From Ligula intestinalis (taxonomy: Eukaryota; Platyhelminthes; Cestoda; Diphyllobothriidea; Diphyllobothriidae), in the NCBI GenBank assembly GCA_036362985.1, contig JAYGXS010000005.1, positions 48,504,113 through 48,568,112 of the forward strand: 64,000 nt of DNA, in the 5' to 3' direction. The translations under genes and the position numbers were made by a program. Shown one piece after another: positions 25,501-37,500 of this stretch; the first letter of the stretch is position 1, and every line of letters begins with the position of its first letter. The notes under the pieces were generated by a model that worked only from the letters and a program-made list of their open reading frames with translations, was not told where the DNA came from and searched no databases.

Positions 25501-28500
25501 GTATGCCTTCAGCATCCGATTCAAAAGCTTGCACGCTGTCTTCTATATAAGATCCAGTGACTTGAGGGAGTCTGGTTGAACGCCATGTGAATAGGCAGTT
25601 TTTAAAATTTAAGTTTTTTAAAATAATTCTAAATAACCCACTCGACAATCCTGCTATGACAGTCCTTTCTTAAGGCTGTCTAAGATGCTTATACTGATAG
25701 GAGGTCACTTTCCGCATCGGCCCCCAACTTCGGCAGCATTCTCAGCCGGTTTTCCACCAGCTGTGTTACTTCAAATATCATTAGTGGGGTTTTTTGCAGA
25801 TTTTAATGATGCAGTTGACCCAATTTTGAAAATAAAACTCGCGACCTCGGTGGGAGTCGAGCCCACACAGCAAGGAAATGCTTTTGCGCAGCCAACACTC
25901 TACCACTGAGCTACGAGGCTCACCCTGAGCCATGCATTTAATCACAGTGGAGTCGATTTTACCCGCTCAACTTATTGTTTGTATGGAATCCACCATTACG
26001 GATACAGTAGGCTGACCACCCAGGCAGGATTTCCTAAGCAATCATCGAGGATTTACCAGAATGACTAGTAGATTCACTTAATTGCTAGGAGGGTTTGGCA
26101 GATTTGCCTAATTCAGTTGACCCAATTGTGAAAAAAACTCGCGGCCTTGGTGGGAGTCCAACCCACAGAGCAGGGAATGCTTTTGTGCAGCCAACGCTCT
26201 ACCATTGAGCTACGAGGCTCATCGTGAGTCATGCATTTACACCACACTGTTGCGTGGGTTGTATTTCCACTAAAGCCGCGAGTTTTTTCACAATTGGGTC
26301 AACCGAAGTACTTCAAGTATACTTTCACGCAAATGTGTTGTTATGTCTACTGATTGACCGTGTTTTGATGCTGTTTGTTTGTTTGTTTTTTTGGCTGACC
26401 GTTCTGTTATCATTCAATCTCCTTGCCTTTGGTTGTAGATATAGATTGTCTACGCTCCGACTACGGTGTCTCCTTGCTTGAAAAGCCCATCCCAAAGTGA
26501 GTTGTACCCCTCTCTGTATGAATGCCTATCAGACTTCCATCTGAGCGTGTATGATACTGAGTGCATAGGCTTCGACTGACCATTTCTGTCTTTTTTTTCT
26601 TCGGATGTCAGCCATCCTTCAAATATAGACTCGAACTATCCAAAAATTTGAACCCAATTCTTATTTACTTGTAAGCCTACGAAATGTTGCGAGGTTTGAC
26701 CACGCTCATGTTAACTGCGAGTATCACGGCTTCCTACCTCGTAATAAAATCTATTAGCTGAAAAATATATCATTTTATATGATTATTTAAGTGGACTTCT
26801 ACAGAAGCGAGGTAAAATTGTCAGTACAAGCAAACATGCCAGTCCCACGAAGTAATTAAAAAATAAGAGGAAGATTTGATCGCTGGGACAACACTTTTAC
26901 TCGCCCGACGCGTATGTCTCTGATGAAGTATCCGCGACGGATGCCGAAACGTCAGTCGAATAAAAGTTTTGTCCCAGCTATCGAATCTTCTTCTGAGGTA
27001 AAACTGTCAGCCTTTTGGTGGATTTAGATTCTCTCAGAACAGAACTTCTAAGTACGCTAGGCCCGTGTTGTCCCGGCTAACTCAGTCATCGCTAGACACA
27101 TTGTGCTTAACGGTTGCTGAGCCAAAATGGCATTACTCTCATATGTCCTTCTATAGTGACATCCGGGAAAAGTGGTTTGTTTGTCCGCCCATATCCGGTC
27201 CGTTGGTGCTGCATTCCAAACGGTTTACTCTTGTATTTCTCCTTATCAGATCCGACAACAGCAGTGTTGCATAAACAGTGGTCTGATGGAGAAGAGACCC
27301 TCTTTCACCGGATATTTTGGTTTATGTACAGCTGCGTGGTTGATTTACTTATTTTTAACCACGTTCAGCCTTCTTCTCCTCCTGATCAAGGCATGTTACC
27401 GCTCCACCATTGCGCGGGTTCTAATCCACAACAACTGCTCAGAACCCTCGGGAAGACCCTACAGGGGGATGACGGTTTTGAGCTTGCCCCCATGCGCCGG
27501 TTGACTGATACCCACTATGCCGATGATATCGCTTTACTAGATTCAAGCCTTGGGGGTCTATAGTCTATGGTATCACGGGTGAACGAGGTCGCGAAATCGG
27601 TCAGTTTGCCCCTAAACGCTGGGAAGTCCAAAGTGTTTTCATGCTGCATCCCTCCCCAAGAGAACGCACTCCTCGAGATTAGTGGCTGTCAACTTGAAGA
27701 AGTAGCCTGTTTCAAATACTTGGGAGGGAGGTTGCTGCCGAATGGACAGAGTAAGGATGACACTGTCCTTAGAAGTGACGCAGCTTGACAAGTTTTTTCC
27801 AGTGTTCGAAAGTGCCTATGGACCTGACGCGATATTTATATCTCCGTAAGGGCCCGCGTGTACCGGGCATCTGTGCGGTCCGTTCTACCATACGGATGTG
27901 AATGCTGGGCTATTCGCGTGCAAGATGAATGGAAACAGGAAGTCTTTGACCACTACAGCTTGAGGACCACCCCTCGAGTGAAGTACGCCGACTTTGTCTC
28001 AAATGAGACAGCCGCACTCGCTGCGAAAACATCGCAAGGATATCCCAGGTAATCAATGAAAGACGACTGAGATTGTTTGGACACGTTTTTTGTCTTCAAT
28101 CCCACGAGCTCTGTGCTACTGCCCCTGACCCGAAACGATTACCTAATTGGAAACTTCGAAGTAAGGATCAGCTCAAAACCTGGCTCGACTCAGCCCATCA
28201 GGACATGGAAGTGGTTCTTGCGCCTTCAGTATTCGGTTTTCGGCGCTGGCAAAGAAAATGGCTCGAACTGTCCAGGTCTGCGACCATGGATCATAGCGCG
28301 TGGAGAAGCACCATGCCGGACACCATCGAGGCCGGCTAGATCAGTCATGCTCGCAACCGCAAGGAGTACAAGTAGTAGGATCTTTGGTTGGGATGCCACG
28401 CAGTAAAGGCATGCTCGAATAAAACACTTGGTCACTGACCAGCTTGGTGGGAGTCTTCTACAGACTACCTGACATTTAACGCTGCCAATTGTGTGACGAC

Positions 28501-31500
28501 CGCTAACCTCTCTGGTGATAGTGTCTCCCGCCTATGTCCTTGCTCGTGTACTAGAATCAGTATCTGAAATAACGGCACTAGATTCCCGGAACAAGTTCCT
28601 AATTCTTCTGTTATTTGCGTAAGGATGGCTTGCAGGGCTGCCTTAACGGGACATGGGATAGGAACGCCAGCCCAACTAGAATGGGTGGTCTGGCAATAAA
28701 GGGTGAATGTCGACACTCGTTGATGAACGCTTACCTGACCGTTAACAGGACTCATCCGTTCCACTCTGTCTTAGGCCTCGACAGAGGCCCTGACAGACGT
28801 AACAGCTGGTATTAGTAGGCAGACAATATTGCCGGCAAAGAAAATGGAGACTGGAATGGCCATTTCTGGCTTATTAGCCTCACTCAGCCCAAGAAAGAGC
28901 GGGACATATTAGTTCCGTTAGCGGTCAGATGAGCGTTCGTCAACGAGTGTCAATATCCCGTTAACTAAACCGGCGAGACAGCGAGCTCGTGGCCTAATGC
29001 TTAGGGTGTTTGACTCTGATCAAAAAGGTTGCAACTTCGAGGCTTGGGTGGTACACCACTTGGGTCTGGCTTTAGCTGGCTGACGACGGCCAATAAGCCA
29101 GAAATAGCCTGTCTACTAATATCAGGTCAATAGCATTCCTTCTTACACCTAACATAAAACTGGGACCGTACTCTTAAACCTACTAGCCCCACCGTCAACC
29201 TAGACCGAACCCAAATCTCAACATTATCCTCACCCTAACGCAGAATTCTGACCTAAACCCCAAACCGTACTCTAAACTTAACCCTTACCCTCAACTTATT
29301 TCTGAGCTTAAATATGACCTGTTGTTACCTAGTGTGTTCCTGTGTCAACACGGGTTATGTTCCCCCAGTACGTGTTAGGAAGAGAGGGTCGAACAGGTTA
29401 ACAGCTAGTACTTTATTGTCAGTCATACTAGTAGATCAATACTGTTCCTTGTGTCCAGCAGCTTACCTTCTGTGGTCGGTCTCGCTTCGGCAGCAGTCTC
29501 AAGTCGTCGGCAGCGTGTCCCACAATAGAGTCCCCGGTCTACTCGCAGCCTCGGTATTTAAGGGGCAGTCGTCGTTGCTCCCCATTGGCTCTCCAAGTGG
29601 CCATACGCACACTCGCTAACATGCGCCGTGCAGCGTGACCTCACTCATAGCAGCACTCGGCTCCAGAGCCGTCTGACTTCGCGTACCTTCTTTGTCCTAG
29701 CCTAGTCCGCCCTTTGAAGGTCGCGCGACTTGGCCCGTTCTCTGTATGCGCCGGACAGGCTTCACATGACCGAGTGCATTGCAGGTGGTTCCTGTTCCGT
29801 GACCTGCTTAGGCGGCCACACAACCCTCTCATTAGCGAGAGCTGATGATTAAAGGGGAGGGCGGGGGTTAAATACTTTGGGGTTTCGGTTGCAGCCGTGC
29901 CGCAGATTTGCCACCTGAGAGGCAAATTATCAACTATGAGGATAACGACTGCTATCTGGACACGGCGGTCCAGCCCCTATGATGTAAATTACGAACCTTT
30001 GTGCTGAATGATGAGAGAACGCTGAGTTAAAAACCGCTGGTCTACGTCTTGGCGTGGCTATCGACATGGATTAAGGCTACGAATGTTAACCCTAACAGCT
30101 ACAATCTTCCAGACCCATGGTTCCTTTAGTTGAGGGAAAAAGACAGTGGAAAGCCAGATTATTAGGAATGGTGTATTCTGCAGAAGGATAGGAGAATTTA
30201 TGGAAAGAGATTTGACTCGCGGACCAGTGCAACCGTTCCCTAGTCGGGGCGGGTCCGGAGGGATGCCTGAGGGTAGACACCGCATTGTCGTCTTTGTCCC
30301 ACGGACTGAGGCCAACCTACTTAATGAGGTCAGTCTACTAAAGCGAGAATCTCATTGGACGGATTGAAGTCAAGTAAAACTGGCAGCAGTGGCGGCCACC
30401 CGTCCGCTTGCGCATGCCTCGAGACACGCGGGAAAACTGCTTTTGCGCGAGGTCCTATGTTCTGAGTGACCTTGTCTGTGGCGTCAATAGTTAGGAGGGC
30501 GTCGGACAGACATGACCACTACATGGCGACTCCGTCCTGTAATTACCCTACATCTGTACATCCCGACCTATTTCTGGCTTTTTTGCTCTCTCTCTCTCTC
30601 CCTATCTCTTTCTGGGAGCGAGTTTGCGTATGAATCAGAAGCGTCAGCCACAGTCATGGGCTATACCCTCACCTTTTGCCTCCTATTTTTCAGTGGAGAC
30701 GCCGTCCAAGATGCACAGCATTACCCCTAACTGCATTTACTGCCGTCCACTGGGTGTGACTGTTCATTATCTTCTTCTCGCATAACACTTCTTTTGTTGG
30801 GATCGAGGTGGTTGGCTGACAAGAAAAGTAGATATTTTTGGGGCTGAGGAAAGCGTAGTTTCCCTTTCTGCGCTGGCCTCTAAAACTCCCAACTGACAGG
30901 AAACTGCAGAACCTGTCACTTCAGAAAGGCTTTTTTCTCCATGTGGTCTTTAATTAAGTGAGATTCGTCCCTGACACAGAATTTCAGAAGATGCTACCAG
31001 GAGTCACCATTGAACTCCAAATTGAGACAAGTCGATTGATAAGGTATACAGATAGAAGACGGGTGAGTCTAGTTGCGAAGGGATTGGCCTGACAGGATTT
31101 TTATCGACTACTCCTAGACGTTTTTCTGGCAGTTGGTATCACTACTTCGGGTTATTAGCTTGGGTTAAACAAACTTTGCAAAAAGGACTATATCGACCAC
31201 CCGAATTCCCAACTACCTGCTGTTCAGCAAAGATTTACTAAATGGATGCTATTCTGCCATTTGTGTGGTATGATTTACGCGGCAACGAATGTCGCAACAA
31301 TGTATTCGGCTCCGTATACGCGATTTTCATTTGGGTTTTGCGTTTCTTAGCTCCATCCAATGTTCTTTAGCTGTACGCTCATTATACCGAGTTCACAGTT
31401 CACAGTTTTTCAACCTTGGTTCAACTAGAGGGGAATTAATCCCCGCACATCTTTAGAAGGGTGCCCCAGGGATACACGGTAGGATTAAGTGGGATCGCCC

Positions 31501-34500
31501 ACCCAACTTAACTGAACGGCACCCTATGTTATAGACGGTCCTGCGTTGAATCCCAAGGGCTTGAGGGTAAGTTTAGTATTGATGCTAAGATTTGGATTAA
31601 GTTTAGGGTTATGGTTAAGGTTGCTGTTGTTTGGCTATGGAATAGGTATTACCCTAGAATTAAGGTAAGTAAGGCCATCTATGGGGCACCTGTTTACGTG
31701 TCTAGTCTTTAAATAATCAGTCAAATAATGAGAGTCAATAACAATCTGGTGTGCTAGGATTACACCATTTACTCCTCTAACTGCCAATTACAATAGAACA
31801 GTTGCTTGCATATAAGCCTCCTAGGGCTTTACTTGTAGACTGATTCTTCCTGTCTGTGCGTTTTACTTCCCATCGGTTTAATTTACAGGCCAATGAAAAC
31901 GTTGGATGATATATTCCGAACCGTGGAACCGTCCGGCGCTCTGGATTTCCTCAAACGCCTCCTCGTATTAAATCCGAATAAGAGATATACTGCAGAAGAG
32001 GCCCTTGAACACCCCTTTGTTCAAAAGTATGTTACCTGATAACTAGAGCTACCGAAATGAAAATGCCATTTATACTTGTTTTGGTTCAAGAAGCTCAGCA
32101 AAGCCTTCTAACTAGGAATTAAAATTTAGTCATGCAGGTCGCGCGGAAATTTTATTTAATCAGACGCATAAAAGGTTTCTAAACGTAACAACTTTATTTT
32201 TTCTTGCTCTCGTCCTTCTGTGCAGGATTTACTCATCAACAGTCAACAGTTAGCCTTTATTGTGGCTTATTGAGGTAATACCTCTTTTCTTACACCTTAA
32301 AGCTCTAGTTCAGGTTTTTCCTCGAGTTACCTGGCATAACTGGTGATCGCAGCACTCATAAGGGCAGAAAACCTTAGGCATTTCCTGTATATATGTCGGC
32401 TCTTTGACAAGTGAACTTAAAATTCTTGAGTCTGACGTTGAGAGGCGTTCAGACTGTTGTCGGTGAGCAGTACCAAAACGCATCACTTTGCCTTTCTTTT
32501 AATTTTACCTGCGATGATGCGCCTTGAGTGTTGGCAGGATGCTTCGTTACTGCAAACGATTTGTGACGATCCTCATGGAAACGAGTTTATGCGAAAAGCT
32601 GGATAGAGTCCCCATCAGTAAATTTCATCCCCTGTCACTTAAAGCATATGAAAACTGGCAGCGTTTACATTCGCTCCGGCTATCAATAATGCCCCGTTTG
32701 TGTCAAGGCTTGCTTTTTAAGAGTTTGATCTTTGCCAATAGTAGCGAATATTCGAGTCCCAGGAAGCAGTTTAGAAGAAGAAGAAGAAGAAGAAGATTCG
32801 ATCACAGGAACAAGAGTTTTATTTGCCTGACGCTTCGATCTTTAAATGCCCTAACCACCCATTTTTAATGCAATTTTTCATTAAGTGCGTTTTCCTCCAC
32901 TTTTACTGCATCAAAGCACAGTGCCACCAAGAAGTTTAGAATGCCCGTTTACTTGGGCCGCTTCTATCACTTCGGTCTCTAAAAAAGAAGGTGACAATGT
33001 TATAATTACTCTCTTTCAAATTATCACAACTACACATTCTGTACACGTAATCAGCGAAGTCTCAAGAAACAAGAGCTTTAGTGGGTCCATAAGACCACGT
33101 CCCCTGTCTCGAAACTCTTAAAATCCTGATGTCCGCAATCTAGCAGACGAAGAAAGCAAAATTATTTACGGCTTTACATGCTGACAATAAACATTAGGCT
33201 ATATTTAAGTTCCTTTAGGGTCACACTTCACGTTCTACTGCAATAATTGCCACTGCAACCATAGTCCCCGTTTTTGCGGCCCCGTCAGAATGGGGGAATA
33301 GGAACATCCGTGATACAGGTAGGTTGATTACATTCTACGGGAATTGAGATTAGATTTAAGGATAGAGTTAAGTTTAGGATTCGTATTAAGGTTAAGTTAA
33401 GTGTTGGAGTTAAAATAAGGCTTATGGTTAAGATAAGAATTAGAGTTTGGATTTGATTTAGGCGTAAAGCTATGGCTGGGGAATACTTCCTGAAATCTTG
33501 CTGAGTGCCACGTTTATAATGGGAAACTTTTTCGGGCATGGTTGACTTATGTGGTTCCTAAAACATGAAAGCAGGAACCGTGCTTATTGTCTGTATCTTA
33601 TCGCCAAATTCCGGTGAAAATAGGGTTATGTTTATGGTTAAGGTTTTGGGTTAAATGTAGAGTTACGTTGAAGGTTAGGCTAAAGGTTCGGGTAAGTATT
33701 ACTAGTAGGGTTGGGGTTAAAGCTGGGCTTAGGATAAACATCAGGATTATTGTTAACATTTTGGTTAGGATTACTTTAAAAGTTAGGACATGGAGAGGCA
33801 ACAGTAGCTTATGAAAGCCCACTCATTAATCCCTACTCCCAGCATGTTTTCCTAGGAAAACGGTGGTTATCGAGTTTTATGGGTGGGGAATAAGAACACG
33901 CAGTGAAAAATACTTTAATAAATGCTAAATACATTTTTATTTTTCTGTATTTAAAAGTGTTGTTGATTCAAATCTGTAGATTTTCCTAATCTGTATTATC
34001 GGTAAACTTATTGTAGAAAATCCTGATTATTAAATTGCAAGTTTCTTGAAATTCCCGAAAAATATAAATGTTGGTTAGGACGCCGTCTACTTCAACTTAC
34101 CCGAAGTCCAACTTACCGTTCTGGAGTTAGATTAGTATAGTCCGTGGTGCAAAGCGTCCCGTACGACTCGAACTTACATGTGGAGCAAGGTACTCCCAGC
34201 GGTCGCGGGAAACATCTTCGACTACGTTTATTTTCTTTACACTTTCTTCTAAAACCTTCGTTAACTCTCTATCCTATTTCCCCCCCCCCCCAAAAAAAAC
34301 AAACTCTATAACCACCGTTTTGCAGGACAAAATGCTGGGAGTAGGGGTATTTGAGTTGGCCTACATAAGTTACTTTTGTTCATCGTGGGATTATGTACAG
34401 AACCAACTTTATTACTTGGGTGGGGCGTTCCGGTTCCCATCATCCTGTGTAAGTCATCGCTGCCCCTTCCTGTTTCCTATTCTGCGATTGGAGTCATAGG

Positions 34501-37500
34501 CTCAGATACACAAATGCTATAGGCCATTTTGTGAAGATTCGCCTAATGCTACAGCTCAGGCCATCGCAAGCGCCGCCCACAAACGGGAGTAGATTGCAAG
34601 CTTCCTGGCCAACTCGAATGAAGTTCTCAATAGAAACGATATTTGTACGAACTCCGCCATTTCTAGGGTCATTTATGCCTTTTTTCTCATATTGCGAAAG
34701 TGAGAATACATCAAAAGGCCGAAATTGCAGGTGGACACAAGCTTGGCCCGACTATTGTAGAAGGCCTTTAATTCATTCCTTCAAACCGTCACCGTTTAAG
34801 TCCGGATATCAAGACCACAACAGTCTTCCTGACTTGCCCTGTGCTACCCAGCCCTGTATACTGAATTGAAGCTTAGACTAATCTCATACTCTCCTGCCTG
34901 AGCATTGCTGCCTCCTTCTCAACAGTCGTCTGGCTAGGCGACAATCGAATGAAAGACTCTCAGTAAAAAATGGGAGCGCCTCTCATCAAAAACCTTTTGT
35001 CTCAAAGTAACCGGATTACAGAATTAATTTGACCCCTGGAGTCTAACCCCAAACCTCAGATCGTTAGTACTGGTGTTCTGCTGGGTTGTATCGCTTTGCT
35101 GCGTTGTGTCTTCTCGTTTTTTCTATTTGTGTGCGAAACTCATGCCACTAGAACAAATTAGTGTCAATAAGGGATAAATCAGTTAGCATTTGCCTTTTGA
35201 CTCAAGGCTTAACTGTCGAGTCAGGGGATTTTTCCAATGACTGTTACAAAAGGCTAAACCACATGAAACTTGGCTTTCATTGTGAATAGTTACATTTCTT
35301 GGAAGAAGATGACTCGATCGCTGCGAATATAAGTTTACTCGCCTGACATTTCGATATCCGTGGCGGATTCATCATCAGAGACATTAGCAAAAAACGGTAG
35401 CAGAAACGGGTAACACATGCACAGGACTTTGCAGTATTTATAGGATACAGTCATTGCTGCAAATATACCACGGCACTGAACGTTTAGTGCCTTCTTGTAC
35501 GTTGGTAATTTGTTGAACGGCATGCGGGCTCTGACCTGCTGAACTTTCATCACGCGTGGCAGACTCGGCCGCGATGATTGCTTGACCATCTGGCCCTTCG
35601 GTGTTGTCCGTTCCCCAAGTGGCGACTTGCCTCGGCCAAATTGAGTATCAATACCGAAAATGGATTGGGCAGATCGTTGCACTTGTTTATGGACTGGGGG
35701 CCCGTAAACCATGACTCAAATAATTGTCGGCTCATCTGATCGCCACCCCTGTGAGAATGTTGGCCTTATCAAATTTGAAAGTGGGACCGGGTCAATTTAG
35801 CCAAAGCCAGTCGCCACTTGGGGAACGGATTGGCCACCACGTCTGACTGTATCCTATGAATACTGCAATCTCTTGTGCATAAGCTACCCGTATTTGCTAC
35901 TGCTCTCTGATTGTGTCCCTGATTATGGATCCCCGACAGATCTCGAAACGTCAGGCAAATTAAAGTATTTACCCAGCGATCGAGTTGTCTTCTACTTCTC
36001 AATTATTTCCTGGGACTTGCATGTTCGCTTGTATTGGCAAGTTAAATCTTTAGCATAAGTATGAATCGCGTGATAATTCACGCAGACTGCACGACGCAAC
36101 GGTATCATTTCCCAAATGCCTAGTGTTCCTGTAGCTTCACCTACGCTTTCCACGGTGTGACTGCTTGAACACTGAGAGTGCTCCGATCCAGCCAGTTTTC
36201 CTTATTTCCGTTTAAAAAGTCAAGTTCTTCCAAAAGAACAAGTGGTAAGCTAGGGAACAAGAGCAATTCAAGCGACATTGCAAGTCGCATTCTCTTCCTC
36301 ATTTTGGGATCTATTTAAACACTTCTGTTTACATGTCACCTTCTCTCTTAACGGCAAATAAGCCCGCTTTCACGACGCCACAAATTAGAAATAAACTCTC
36401 GAGAACAGCTTGACTGAGGATTTTTCAAAAAACCGGGTGTGCCTCTAAAGAATATTTGTAGCAGTCCAACTTAGATGGCAGTTTTAACTGCGCGTTGCTA
36501 TGGCTTCAATTCAATAGATCAAGAGCAGCTAATTGGATTAATGCAGCAAGTTGGGATAATTAGTGCAAACGGACACATGACCTAGACAACAAATGTAGCA
36601 AAACAATATGTGTCAATAACTAGAAAAAGATATTTTGATGGGTGCATATACCTGATATTACCTAGTTTTGGTCTACCATTTATTTGGAAACAACTGTGTC
36701 CTGGTCTTCACGCGGCCGTTGTTTAAACCGTATCAGGTTATTCAACTTTGAAAATAGAAACAATTAAAGGGGCATGATTTTTCTTTTTCTTGCTATGCAC
36801 AGCACCAAAGGAAAACCTTTCAGTTCCACTAAGGGCATTGACCCATTTGTCTTTGCAAATGTGGTTTTCCAAATTCAGTATCTTACTTTTTAATAAATTT
36901 AGAAGTCAAAGACTTTTGGTGATCCAAACCTGGGGAGTTAATCTTGGACTGATCCATACCGCTTACTGAGAACGCTAGCTTTTTGATGTACAACCACACT
37001 CTAATTCGCATGAGGTTATGCTGCAGTAACGCATGCATTAATTAATGAGATTGCCCTCCGCTTCATATGTAGTTCATCCCCAGCATAGTCACACACGCAA
37101 GGGCAATAAGAACATAGATCCGCTTCTAACGTGCTGTAAAAATAAATAGGTATTTGTTTTCAAGAGAATGTTCCAAAAGGTGGCTACGGAAAAAGTGGAA
37201 TAGGCCTTATGGAAGTTGGGCGATATATCTAAGCTTCAAATGCCTGAGTACTATTGTCGCAGTGAAGTGGACATAAAACAATAGGAAAGTTGCCCACATA
37301 TTAAGCCATCTAAACTCTGTCTCCCCCACCAAAAAGGTATAAATGATATTGGCCTCTGAGAGGTTTACCAAAGGCACATCTGTCTGCAGAGGGCTGTAGC
37401 AATGATACTCTGTCCCTTTCTCTAAAATTTGTAAACCGCTTTCCCCTTAGGTTCCGGGATAAATCCACTGAAATCCGTTTAAATCGACCCATTCTACCTC

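Larger units (their letters stand above)
25776..26225 (-). repeat. tRNA-derived SINE family A, tandem dimer
   Basis: Read on the minus strand: tRNA-like head (26219-26143), tail with CAATTGGGTCAACTGAATTA and CTGCCAAACCCTCCT (about 26137-26085), body, second head (25920-25844), second tail. The unit is about 300 bp. The same arrangement occurs at 9.13-9.5 kb. Both lie apart from any coding region; this one is in a MAPK15 intron. Confidence 0.75.
35300..36045. mobile_element. fold-back Penelope copy (two outward-facing 3' ends)
   Basis: A minus-strand 3' part (35712 to 35300: remnant of the GIY-YIG C-terminus, TATA-like box, hammerhead-like motif, tail) lies head-to-head with a plus-strand 3' part (about 35760 to 36045: the same segments). 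Both contain the GTGGCGACTTG/CAAGTCGCCAC-type block. Coding content is decayed. The arrangement repeats at 38.6, 44.4, 55.1 and 62.1 kb. Confidence 0.75.

Noticed and set aside
25844..26219. Functional tRNA genes (GCA-like anticodon)
   Set aside because: Irregular anticodon arm and long variable region, a damaged B box in one copy, and embedding in a dispersed repeat point to SINE heads.
33285..33822. ORFs on both strands rich in Val/Arg/Ile or Leu/Thr
   Set aside because: They are translations of a degenerate tandem repeat, open in several frames for that reason.
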